The notes beneath the pieces were generated by a model. That model saw nothing but the letters and a program-made list of their open reading frames with translations, had not been told where the DNA came from and searched no databases. Shown here piece by piece: positions 1 to 6,616 of a stretch of DNA of 29,178 nt. The stretch's first letter is position 1. Every line of letters begins with the position of its first letter. Location: positions 1-29,178 of the forward strand of contig DIKU01000078.1 in assembly GCA_002424645.1 (NCBI GenBank). Reading direction: 5' to 3'. The DNA comes from Pelobacter sp. UBA5610 (lineage in GTDB: Bacteria > Desulfobacterota > Desulfuromonadia > Desulfuromonadales > Syntrophotaleaceae). The translations under genes and the position numbers were made by a program.

Positions 1-714
1 CATGCCGTGGCATACCGTCAGTTGTCGCTGTTGCTGCGGCGTCCGCCCGGCCGCGAAGCCTTCCCTGGCGACGTCTTTTACCTGCACAGTCGCCTGCTGG
101 AGCGGGCTGCCAAGCTTAATGACGATTTGGGCGGGGGCAGCCTTACCGCGCTGCCAATCATCGAAACCCAGGCTGGCGATCTCTCCGCCTATATCCCGAC
201 CAATGTTATTTCCATCACGGACGGCCAGATCTTTTTGGAAGCCGACCTGTTCTACTCCGGGGTACGCCCCGCCATCAACGTCGGTTTGTCTGTATCCCGC
301 GTCGGTGGTAGCGCCCAGGTCAAAGCCATGAAGCAGGTCGCCGGCACATTGCGTCTGGCGCTGGCCCAGTATCGTGAGATGGCCGCTTTTGCCCAGTTCG
401 GATCCGATCTCGACGCCGCCACCCAAAAACAGTTGGCGCGTGGTGCGCGGTTGGTGGAAATCCTCAAACAGCCCCAGTATCGACCGCTGCCGGTGGAAAA
501 GCAGATCATGCTCATCTACGCAGCCAATAACGGCTATGTTGACGAGTACCCGATCAATGCCCTGCGGCGCTACGAAGAGGAGCTGTATAGCTATCTCGAG
601 CACAGCCATGGAGATCTGCTTAAGGAACTGGCCGAGAAAAAAGCCATCGACAGTGATCTCGATAGTCGTATCAAAGCCACTCTTAAGGCCTTCGGGGAAC
701 AGTTCACGGCGTAG
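1..714 (+). CDS. atpA: ATP synthase F1 subunit alpha, C-terminal part (partial)
   Basis: This is the C-terminal 237 codons of the F1 alpha subunit; the gene begins before the window. Frame 1 reads straight from base 1 to a TAG stop. The family signatures are clear: a Ser-Leu-Leu-Leu-Arg-Arg-Pro-Pro-Gly-Arg-Glu segment, then PTNVISITDGQIF, and the run containing RPAINVGLSVSRVGG, which carries the catalytic-site arginine in SVSRVGG that reaches into the beta-subunit active site. The C-terminal helical domain follows. Alpha alternates with beta in the catalytic hexamer at the cytoplasmic face of the membrane and binds nucleotide without catalysis. It is the first visible gene of the atp operon; 158 bp holding a palindromic repeat separates it from atpG. 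Confidence 0.98.
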   Translation, partial: HAVAYRQLSLLLRRPPGREAFPGDVFYLHSRLLERAAKLNDDLGGGSLTALPIIETQAGDLSAYIPTNVISITDGQIFLEADLFYSGVRPAINVGLSVSRVGGSAQVKAMKQVAGTLRLALAQYREMAAFAQFGSDLDAATQKQLARGARLVEILKQPQYRPLPVEKQIMLIYAANNGYVDEYPINALRRYEEELYSYLEHSHGDLLKELAEKKAIDSDLDSRIKATLKAFGEQFTA

Positions 715-717
715 GGG

Positions 718-849
718 CAGCTTTCAGCTCTCAGCTTCAAGTTGTCAGTTAGGTCAAAGGCTAAATGCACAATAAAAATATGGAATTATGTTTGATCCGT
801 CTGGCTTCACGATTCATGTTTGTAGCTGATAGCTGATAGCTGATAGCTT
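718..849. repeat. Palindromic heptad-repeat element between atpA and atpG
   Basis: The left arm (718-740) reads as CAGCTTT, CAGCTCT, CAGCTTC. The right arm (824-849) is three exact copies of AGCTGAT followed by AGCTT. Each arm is a run of 7-bp units, and the reverse complement of the right arm matches the left arm except for about one base per unit. About 80 bp of unrelated AT-rich sequence separates the arms, so the whole could fold as a long stem. No coding potential was seen. Such elements resemble the dispersed intergenic palindromes of environmental proteobacteria; that link is from memory and not tested. A short hairpin (851-865) lies directly after the element, just before atpG. Confidence 0.8.
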
Positions 850-850
850 G

Positions 851-865
851 TCTTTCGTAGAAAGA
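851..865 (+). promoter_or_regulatory. Small hairpin overlapping the atpG ribosome-binding region
   Basis: TCTTTC, loop GTA, then GAAAGA form a perfect 6-bp stem that ends 7 bases before the atpG ATG. The purine-rich stretch AGAAAGAAAGAA, the only candidate ribosome-binding site for atpG, is partly in its 3' arm. It could tune atpG translation, but this is an inference from position only. Confidence 0.35.
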
Positions 866-872
866 AAGAATA

Positions 873-1739
873 ATGGCCAACCTGAAAGATATTAAAAAAC
901 GTATCACCTCGGTGAAAAGCACCCAGCAGATCACCAAAGCCATGAAGATGGTGGCGGCGGCGCGATTCCGCAAAGCCGGACAGGCCATTGAAGCGGCCCG
1001 GCCTTATGCCGCCAAGATGCAACAGGTACTGGCCTCGCTGGCATTGCGCGAGGACCCTGCTGCTCACCCGTTGTTGCAGAAGCACGACCGGCGCGGTAAG
1101 GCCTTGGTTTTGGTGCTCAGTTCCGATCGTGGATTGTGCGGCGGGTTCAACCTCAATGTTGCCAAGGCCGCCGAGCAATTCGTGCGTAGCAATGCCGATG
1201 GTTTCGACAGCTATGAGGTGGTGGTCATCGGTCGCAAGGGGCGTGAACAGCTCAAAACCCGCGGTTTGATCGCTGACAAGGTGTACGAGGATGTTACTGC
1301 CGATGCTACCTATGCCACTGCAGCGCTCATCGGGCAGGAGATCGTACATGGCTACGAGCAGGGCGAGGTTGATGCCGTGTACCTGGTATACAACGCTTTT
1401 TTCAGCGCCATTCGCCAGGAAGTCACCGTTGATCAGTTACTGCCTATTATCCCTGCAGAGGCCGAAGCTGAAGTATTCCCCGTGCAACCGTTGTACGAGC
1501 CGGCACGAGGAGAGGTACTGTCCTCTATATTGCCCAAGCATGTCGAAGTCCAAATTTACAGGGCGTTCCTGGAGTCGCTGGCTTCCGAACACGGCGCGCG
1601 AATGAGCGCCATGGAAAGCGCCAGCAAAAACGCTTCCGAGATGATCGCGGCTCTGACTTTGCAATACAACCGGGTGCGTCAGGCGGTCATCACCACCGAA
1701 CTGGTGGAAATCATTTCCGGGGCATCATCCGTCCAATAG
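873..1739 (+). CDS. atpG: ATP synthase F1 subunit gamma
   Basis: The 288-residue product is the central rotor shaft of F1, coupling c-ring rotation to catalysis in the alpha/beta hexamer. The N-terminal coiled-coil helix is typical (ANLKDIKKRITSVKST and TKAMKMVAAARFRKA). The core carries VLVLSSDRGLCGGFN, and the C-terminal helix ends in LQYNRVRQAVITTELVEI, both family hallmarks. Length is normal for the family. The ATG has only a weak purine-rich ribosome-binding stretch (AGAAAGAAAG) next to a small hairpin, unlike the good sites of atpD and atpE. The gene lies between atpA and atpD and is read with them. Confidence 0.98.
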   Translation: MANLKDIKKRITSVKSTQQITKAMKMVAAARFRKAGQAIEAARPYAAKMQQVLASLALREDPAAHPLLQKHDRRGKALVLVLSSDRGLCGGFNLNVAKAAEQFVRSNADGFDSYEVVVIGRKGREQLKTRGLIADKVYEDVTADATYATAALIGQEIVHGYEQGEVDAVYLVYNAFFSAIRQEVTVDQLLPIIPAEAEAEVFPVQPLYEPARGEVLSSILPKHVEVQIYRAFLESLASEHGARMSAMESASKNASEMIAALTLQYNRVRQAVITTELVEIISGASSVQ

Positions 1740-1792
1740 ATACTCAGGCGCAGCCTGCAAGGTTGGCGCAAACGATACGAGGAAGGCATATT

Positions 1793-3199
1793 ATGAGCAA
1801 CGGCAAAATCACCCAAGTCATCGGACCGGTTATCGACGTCGAATTCGAAGCCGGGCAACTCCCCGAGATCTTCTTTGCCCTGAAGGTCACCAACCCAAGC
1901 ATCAATGACGAACCATGGAATCTCGTGGCCGAGGTAGCTCAGCACTTGGGGGAAAACACCGTACGCGCCATCGCCATGGATTCCACGGATGGTCTGGTAC
2001 GCGGACAGGAAGTTCTCAATACCGGCCGCCAGATCAGCGTACCGGTCGGGCGCGCGACCCTGGGGCGCATTATCAATGTAATCGGTGATCCGGTCGATGA
2101 AATGGGTCCGGTTACTGCCGACACCACTTGGGAGATCCATCGTCCCACTCCTGAATTCGTAGAGCAGTCTACCAAGGTCGAAGCCTTTGAAACCGGGATC
2201 AAGGTCGTCGATCTGCTCGCGCCTTACGCGCGTGGCGGCAAGATAGGCCTTTTCGGCGGCGCCGGCGTCGGCAAAACCGTTCTGATCATGGAATTGATCC
2301 ACAACATTGCTAAGCAGCACGGTGGCTACTCCGTATTCGCCGGGGTTGGTGAACGCACCCGCGAAGGCAATGACTTGTGGAACGAAATGAAAGAATCCAA
2401 GGTTTTGGATAAAACAGCCCTGGTTTACGGTCAGATGAACGAGCCGCCCGGTGCGCGCGCCCGCGTCGCCCTGTCTGCTCTGACCGTGGCCGAGTATTTC
2501 CGCGATCAGGAAAATCAGGACGTGTTGTTATTTATCGACAACATCTTCCGTTTTACCCAGGCCGGGTCCGAAGTATCGGCGCTTCTCGGCCGTATTCCTT
2601 CGGCGGTCGGTTATCAACCGACCCTGTCCACCGAAATGGGCGAATTGCAGGAGCGAATCACCACCACCAAGCACGGCTCCATCACCTCGGTACAGGCGAT
2701 TTACGTGCCCGCCGACGACTTGACCGACCCTGCGCCGGCAACCACCTTCGCCCATCTCGACGCCACCACCGTACTGTCTCGGCAGATTGCGGAGCTCGGC
2801 ATCTATCCGGCCGTCGATCCGCTTGACTCCACCAGCCGTATCCTCGACCCGCAGGTTTTGGGTGAAGAGCATTACCAGGTAGCGCGCGACGTGCAGTATG
2901 TGTTGCAGCGCTATAAGGATTTGCAGGATATCATTGCCATTTTGGGGATGGACGAACTGTCCGAAGAAGACAAACTCGCCGTATCAAGAGCGCGTAAAAT
3001 CCAACGCTTTTTGTCGCAACCGTTTCACGTGGCCGAGATCTTTACCGGTACGCCGGGCAAATACGTCGAGTTGGCCGAAACGATCCGCGGTTTCAAGGAG
3101 ATCGTCGAGGGCAAACACGACAGTATTCCCGAGCAGGCTTTCTACATGGTCGGCGGCATCGACGAAGTGCTGGAGAATGCCGCTAAAATGGCGTCGTAA
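1793..3199 (+). CDS. atpD: ATP synthase F1 subunit beta
   Basis: The 468-residue catalytic subunit of F1 synthesises or hydrolyses ATP. The ATG at 1793 is chosen because AGGAAGG stands just upstream and the product then begins SNGKITQVIGPVIDVEF, the normal start; a longer upstream TTG reading adds ten unmatched residues. The Walker A loop GGAGVGKT, the Glu-Arg-Thr-Arg-Glu-Gly catalytic-glutamate region (GVGERTREGNDLW), Walker B VLLFIDNIFRF and the DELSEED loop (seen as DELSEEDKLAV) are all intact. The gap to atpG is 53 bp. It is followed by 125 bp that hold a second palindromic repeat before atpC. Confidence 0.99.
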   Translation: MSNGKITQVIGPVIDVEFEAGQLPEIFFALKVTNPSINDEPWNLVAEVAQHLGENTVRAIAMDSTDGLVRGQEVLNTGRQISVPVGRATLGRIINVIGDPVDEMGPVTADTTWEIHRPTPEFVEQSTKVEAFETGIKVVDLLAPYARGGKIGLFGGAGVGKTVLIMELIHNIAKQHGGYSVFAGVGERTREGNDLWNEMKESKVLDKTALVYGQMNEPPGARARVALSALTVAEYFRDQENQDVLLFIDNIFRFTQAGSEVSALLGRIPSAVGYQPTLSTEMGELQERITTTKHGSITSVQAIYVPADDLTDPAPATTFAHLDATTVLSRQIAELGIYPAVDPLDSTSRILDPQVLGEEHYQVARDVQYVLQRYKDLQDIIAILGMDELSEEDKLAVSRARKIQRFLSQPFHVAEIFTGTPGKYVELAETIRGFKEIVEGKHDSIPEQAFYMVGGIDEVLENAAKMAS

Positions 3200-3208
3200 A
3201 AAAGACAA

Positions 3209-3296
3209 TTTACCGCAAAGAGCGCTGAGACTGCAAAGAAAGTCAAGAGATTACAAAAACGTTTTTTTTGTTTTTCTTTGCGGACCCTGCGGTAAA
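3209..3296. repeat. Second palindromic repeat, between atpD and atpC
   Basis: The left arm (3209-3240) begins TTTACCGCA and ends GCAAAGAAAG. The right arm (3271-3296) is the reverse complement of the same outer and inner blocks: TTTTTCTTTGC, a 6-base middle, then TGCGGTAAA. The left arm carries about nine extra bases between the blocks. The loop region holds runs of A and T. The pattern of CGCAAAG-like units followed by their complement recalls the widespread intergenic repeats built from CGCAGAG units; this is recollection, not a search result. It differs in sequence from the atpA-atpG element. Confidence 0.75.
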
Positions 3297-3324
3297 CAAG
3301 TTTTTCAGAAAAGGAAAGCCATTC

Positions 3325-3741
3325 ATGGCGCAGAAACTGAAACTGGAAATCGTGACTCCTGCCAGCCAGGTGCTTTGCGAGGAGGTCGACGAGATCACCG
3401 CGCCGGGCAATATGGGCCAATTTGGCGTGCTGCCCGGGCATACGCCTTTGCTGACTATCCTCGACGTGGGGGAGTTCAGCTACCGCAAGGGCAGCGACGT
3501 GTATTACCTGGCGGTCAACTGGGGCTATGTGGAAGTGGCCGATGATCGGGTGCTGGTACTGGTGGAAACCGCCGAATCCCAGGACCATATCGACCTGGCA
3601 CGGGCCAAAGCGGCTTTGGGCCGTGCCGAGGCCAAGCTCAAGGAATTGAATCCGGCGGATAAGGAATACCGTATCCTGCAGGGCGCTTTGCAGCGGGCCT
3701 TGGTACGTATCCAGGTCGGATCCCGTGGTAGTCGGCATTAA
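3325..3741 (+). CDS. atpC: ATP synthase F1 subunit epsilon
   Basis: The product is the 138-residue epsilon subunit, part of the rotor foot and an inhibitor of ATP hydrolysis. The N-terminal beta-sandwich is typical (KLEIVTPASQVLCEEVDEI, then APGNMGQFGVLPGHTPLL). The C-terminal two-helix hairpin (about residues 88-130) is present, with HIDLARAKAALGRAEAKL. The ATG at 3325 is preferred over an upstream in-frame start because AAGGAAAG precedes it and the product then starts at the conserved MAQKLKLEIV. The upstream reading would translate part of the palindromic repeat. It is followed 36 bp later by atpB. Confidence 0.98.
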   Translation: MAQKLKLEIVTPASQVLCEEVDEITAPGNMGQFGVLPGHTPLLTILDVGEFSYRKGSDVYYLAVNWGYVEVADDRVLVLVETAESQDHIDLARAKAALGRAEAKLKELNPADKEYRILQGALQRALVRIQVGSRGSRH

Positions 3742-3777
3742 CCTGAAAGACAACTCGAATTATTCGGGACGGACGAA

Positions 3778-4482
3778 ATGACGCATCCCTTTATTTTTCT
3801 TAAATGGTTGATCGAAAAACTTCATATCGGGCTTACCCTCGAGGAGTTGGAGCTTCATGGTTTTTTTCAACATGTGACCCATACCTGGTTGGTTATGGCC
3901 ATTCTGGTGGGGGTGGGGCTGTTGGCCGCTCGCAAACCCAGCCTGATTCCCGCTGGTGTGCAGAATCTGATGGAGGTGTTGGTCGTCGAAATCCAGCGCA
4001 TGGTTGGTGAAACCATGGGACCCAAGGGGAAGGCATATTTCCCCCTGATCGCTACGTTGACGCTGTTTATTCTGGTATCCAACCTTATAGGCCTGATTCC
4101 GGGATTTGCGCCGCCTACCGCCAGTCTTAACACCAATGCCGCGTTGGCTGTGACCGTTTTTGCTATGACGCACATCGTCGGAGTGCGGGAACACGGTCTG
4201 AAATATCTTAAACACTTCGTGGGACCGGTCTGGTGGTTAGCGCCACTTATCCTGCCGATTGAAATTATCGGGCATCTGGCGCGACCCTTGTCTCTGACGC
4301 TACGTTTGTTCGGCAATATGTACGGTCATGAAATCGTACTCATGATTTTCTTTACCTTGGTGCCGCTGCTGTTGCCCATTCCCATGATGGTTATGGGGAT
4401 TCTGGTTGCCTTTATTCAGACCTTTGTTTTTATGCTGTTATCCATGATCTATATCGCAGGGGCTTTGGAAGAGGCGCACTAA
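3778..4482 (+). CDS. atpB: ATP synthase Fo subunit a
   Basis: The 234-residue membrane stator subunit forms the ion half-channels against the c ring. About five or six hydrophobic segments are visible. The essential arginine lies in SLTLRLFGNM (equivalent to E. coli Arg210), preceded by EIIGHLARPL and followed by YGHEIVLMIFF. The ATG follows GGGACGGA. The gene lies 36 bp after atpC, whereas in the classical operon atpB leads the cluster. No atpI-like gene precedes it. The b subunits and delta are not in the window and would have to lie upstream of atpA or elsewhere. Confidence 0.98.
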   Translation: MTHPFIFLKWLIEKLHIGLTLEELELHGFFQHVTHTWLVMAILVGVGLLAARKPSLIPAGVQNLMEVLVVEIQRMVGETMGPKGKAYFPLIATLTLFILVSNLIGLIPGFAPPTASLNTNAALAVTVFAMTHIVGVREHGLKYLKHFVGPVWWLAPLILPIEIIGHLARPLSLTLRLFGNMYGHEIVLMIFFTLVPLLLPIPMMVMGILVAFIQTFVFMLLSMIYIAGALEEAH

Positions 4483-4504
4483 GGACATTTGAGATCTATG
4501 TTTG

Positions 4505-4563
4505 AGGCGTCAAGGCACGCCTTTCAATCGGTTGAAAACTTTTAAAAGACGGTCTGCTGACCG
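4505..4563 (+). promoter_or_regulatory. Two small hairpins in the atpB-atpE gap
   Basis: The 111-bp gap holds two perfect stem-loops. The first is AGGCGT, loop CAAGGC, ACGCCT (4505-4522). The second is CGGTC, loop TGCT, GACCG (4550-4563). Neither is followed by a T tract, so they are unlikely to be terminators. They lie 31-89 bases before the atpE start. They may mark an mRNA processing or stabilisation point that helps make the c subunit in excess, as the c ring needs many copies; this is inference. Confidence 0.4.
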
Positions 4564-4593
4564 CCGCATCAAGCAAACACAAGGAGAATTACA

Positions 4594-4860
4594 ATGGATT
4601 TTTTCACCTGGGTTATGATTACCGCTGGCTTTGGTATGGCCGTTGGATCGATGGGAACCGCTATTGGGCAAGGCCTGGCCGTTAAAAGTGCTTTGGAAGG
4701 TGTAGCCCGGAATCCCGGCGCCAGCGGCAAGATTCTGACAACCATGATGATTGGTCTCGCTATGATCGAGTCTCTGGCTATCTACGTATTCGTTGTGGCC
4801 ATGATCATTCTGTTTGCCAATCCGTTCAAGGACGTGGTACTGGAACTGCTGGCCAAGTAA
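4594..4860 (+). CDS. atpE: ATP synthase Fo subunit c
   Basis: The 88-residue proteolipid forms the ion-carrying rotor ring. Two transmembrane helices (about residues 5-30 and 50-75) flank the polar loop ARNPGASGK. The ion-binding carboxylate is Glu59 in IESLAIY. Gln26 (IGQG), Ser60 and Tyr64 are also present, and these are ligand positions in Na+-translocating c rings such as that of Ilyobacter tartaricus (Gln32, Glu65, Ser66, Tyr70). The Thr67 position is Leu61 here. The ATG has a strong AAGGAG site. It is the last gene of the operon, followed by a terminator 130 bp later. Confidence 0.98.
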   Translation: MDFFTWVMITAGFGMAVGSMGTAIGQGLAVKSALEGVARNPGASGKILTTMMIGLAMIESLAIYVFVVAMIILFANPFKDVVLELLAK

Positions 4861-4989
4861 TTTGGCTTTGTTCCACCCGGTCTTCGATCCTACCACCCGG
4901 AGCGGGAGGGGGGATGGTGACGGCGCCTCCGATCCTCCTGCCGTTCCGGGTTGGTCAGGTTCACCGCAGATAGAGTTTTAAGATTGTCC

Positions 4990-5030
4990 AACGCCGGTTT
5001 CTCTTTGTGAGAAGCCGGCGTTTTATTTTT
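4990..5030 (+). terminator. Rho-independent terminator of the atp operon
   Basis: AACGCCGG-T-TTCTC, a TTTGT-like loop, then GAGAA-G-CCGGCGTT form a long stem followed by TTATTTTTT. It stands 130 bp after the atpE stop, on the correct strand, so it most likely ends the atp transcript. Its 3' arm also overlaps a second inverted repeat (5017-5041). Confidence 0.9.
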
Positions 5031-5041
5031 TATAAAACGCC
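5017..5041. repeat. Second dyad overlapping the atp terminator
   Basis: GGCGTTTTAT (5017-5026) is a perfect inverted repeat of ATAAAACGCC (5032-5041) around a five-T loop. Its left arm is also the 3' arm and tail of the terminator, so the two hairpins exclude each other. It could make termination work for both strands or act as an antiterminator-like switch. Confidence 0.6.
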
Positions 5042-5238
5042 TGTTGTCGTATCCTCCGGGGATCAGGGTTCCACTTGTTTCGACAGCCGTTGATACCTGA
5101 GGTGTTATCCCTTTGCGCGGAAATGACCGGGGACTGTTCGGCTCGGCATGCTGTGCGTGTATTTAAGCCTTCGGCAATATCCGTTCTAAAAAGAATCCGG
5201 CAATGCTCGGTTTGCTATGTACCTACCGGATGTTAATC

Positions 5239-5267
5239 TTTACATTGAGTAAATTACTAATTACGAT
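5239..5267 (+). promoter_or_regulatory. Possible sigma-70 promoter for the gene at 5322
   Basis: TTTACA and TACGAT are spaced by exactly 17 bases, giving five and four matches to the -35 and -10 consensus. The region lies 55 bp before a start codon and downstream of the atp terminator, which fits an independent promoter. Confidence 0.4.
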
Positions 5268-5321
5268 TTCATCTTCAGGTTAGGTGTTCTCAAAATTCAT
5301 GATCGAAAGAGGTGGGTTATC

Positions 5322-5552
5322 ATGTGGTATTTTTTCACCGCTGTTGGCACTTTTATTATTGCTATCGAGCCTTCTGGAGAGTTTGGTCTCTGGATCGATA
5401 CGGATAAGCTGGCAATTTTTCCCAATCCGGAAGAGGCTGTCGAGATGGTAAGAGCCCAAAAAACCGGATATGCACCATGGGACGAACTTCAGGATGCCAA
5501 CCCTCCGGAAAGTCTGGCCGGATGGATGGTTATGCCGGGTACGGCACTGTGA
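5322..5552 (+). CDS. Small hypothetical protein with a GY-PWD motif
   Basis: The product has 76 residues. AGAGGTGGG upstream of the ATG gives a plausible ribosome-binding site, and a promoter-like pair lies further upstream. The N-terminal part (FFTAVGTFIIAIEPSGEFGL) looks like beta strands rather than a true membrane helix. A Pro-Glu-Glu-Ala-Val-Glu-Met-Val helix and the segment KTGYAPWDEL follow. I recall similar short proteins of unknown function with a Gly-Tyr-x-Pro-Trp-Asp segment in Desulfuromonadales, but cannot name a family. It may be co-transcribed with the pirin gene, 62 bp downstream. No function is proposed. Confidence 0.75.
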   Translation: MWYFFTAVGTFIIAIEPSGEFGLWIDTDKLAIFPNPEEAVEMVRAQKTGYAPWDELQDANPPESLAGWMVMPGTAL

Positions 5553-5614
5553 GTTACGCGGCAGCGCGCTGCAAAAGTATGACAGGTCAGTGAGCTGTGG
5601 AAAGGATGTTCACC

Positions 5615-6367
5615 ATGATCGATATTATCAGAGCGCTTGATCGACATTTTTCCGATTTCGGCTGGTTGCAGACGTACTGGCTGTTTTCATTCTCCAGCTA
5701 TTATGATCCGCGCAATATCCAGTTCGGGGCACTTCGGGTGTTCAACGACGATGTTGTGCAGCCGGGAAAGGGGTTCCCAACCCATCCGCATGAGGAAATG
5801 GAGATCGTCACCATTGTGCTTGACGGGGAAATGACCCACGAGGACAGTATGGGGAATAAAACCGTAATCCGGGCTGGCGATGTACAACGTATGAGTGCCG
5901 GCACGGGTTTGACGCATTCGGAGTTCAATCGCGCCGACAAGCCGGTTCATTTTTATCAGATCTGGATTTTCCCGGATACCGCGGGGCTAAAGCCAAGTTA
6001 CGACCAACGGCACTTCGAGCCAGATCAGTGGCAGGATCGGTTGTTGGCTGTGGCCTCCGGGCAGGGCATGGAAGGCGCTGCGACCTTTCACACCGATGCC
6101 ACTATTTACCGTTGCAGCCTCGATGAAGGCAAGACAGTCGCCCTGGATGACATACAGGGTCGCAGGATATTTGTTTATCTCACCAGCGGTCGATTGGTGG
6201 TCCACGGTCATGTCATTGAAAAAAACGATCAGGTACGCATCGACATGGATGAACCCTTGGTTTTGAAGGCGTTAACCCCGGCGGAGTTTATCGTTATCGA
6301 TGTCCCGTCGTGCAAAGGCTATGGCTACGACGCCCAAACACTTCGTGGCGCACGCGATATGGCATAA
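5615..6367 (+). CDS. Pirin-family bicupin protein
   Basis: The 250-residue product is a cytoplasmic two-cupin protein of the YhhW/pirin type; some members are quercetin dioxygenases and others regulators. With the start at ATG 5615, preceded by AAAGGA at good spacing, the metal ligands fall at His57, His59, His101 and Glu103 (motifs PTHPHEEME and GLTHSEFN), the positions I recall for E. coli YhhW. An upstream GTG and an ATG at 5606 are possible but fit the ribosome-binding site less well. The N-terminal cupin (40-125) has FGALRVFNDDVV and MSAGTGLTHSE; the C-terminal one covers about 150-240. The substrate is unknown. It lies 62 bp after the small hypothetical gene and 249 bp before the GH17-GT2 gene. 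Confidence 0.93.
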   Translation: MIDIIRALDRHFSDFGWLQTYWLFSFSSYYDPRNIQFGALRVFNDDVVQPGKGFPTHPHEEMEIVTIVLDGEMTHEDSMGNKTVIRAGDVQRMSAGTGLTHSEFNRADKPVHFYQIWIFPDTAGLKPSYDQRHFEPDQWQDRLLAVASGQGMEGAATFHTDATIYRCSLDEGKTVALDDIQGRRIFVYLTSGRLVVHGHVIEKNDQVRIDMDEPLVLKALTPAEFIVIDVPSCKGYGYDAQTLRGARDMA

Positions 6368-6616
6368 CCAACTTTTTACGCAAGCAGCCTGATTTGTCTA
6401 AACGTTTTGCGGGATGAATGTTTCTGCCGCACCGTGCTTTTTCAGGCGTTTACATCTATTTGCTGGAACTTTCCCCCTGCATTGAACTAAACTTTCTCCG
6501 GATTGAAATGGTTCCCCGTGTGCCGGGCTGGTTTTGTCACGTTTCGTACAGGCGGCACAGCTTGCCCTATCTCCGTACCGGTTGGGGAATAGATAACTCG
6601 CTTTGAGGTAAGCGTA

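Larger units (their letters stand above)
4861..5321. other. Intergenic region after the atp operon
   Basis: These 461 bp hold no convincing gene. Visible elements are the atp terminator, an overlapping second dyad directly after it, and a possible sigma-70 promoter near the right end, each listed separately. The remainder shows no repeat or RNA motif that I recognise. Confidence 0.6.
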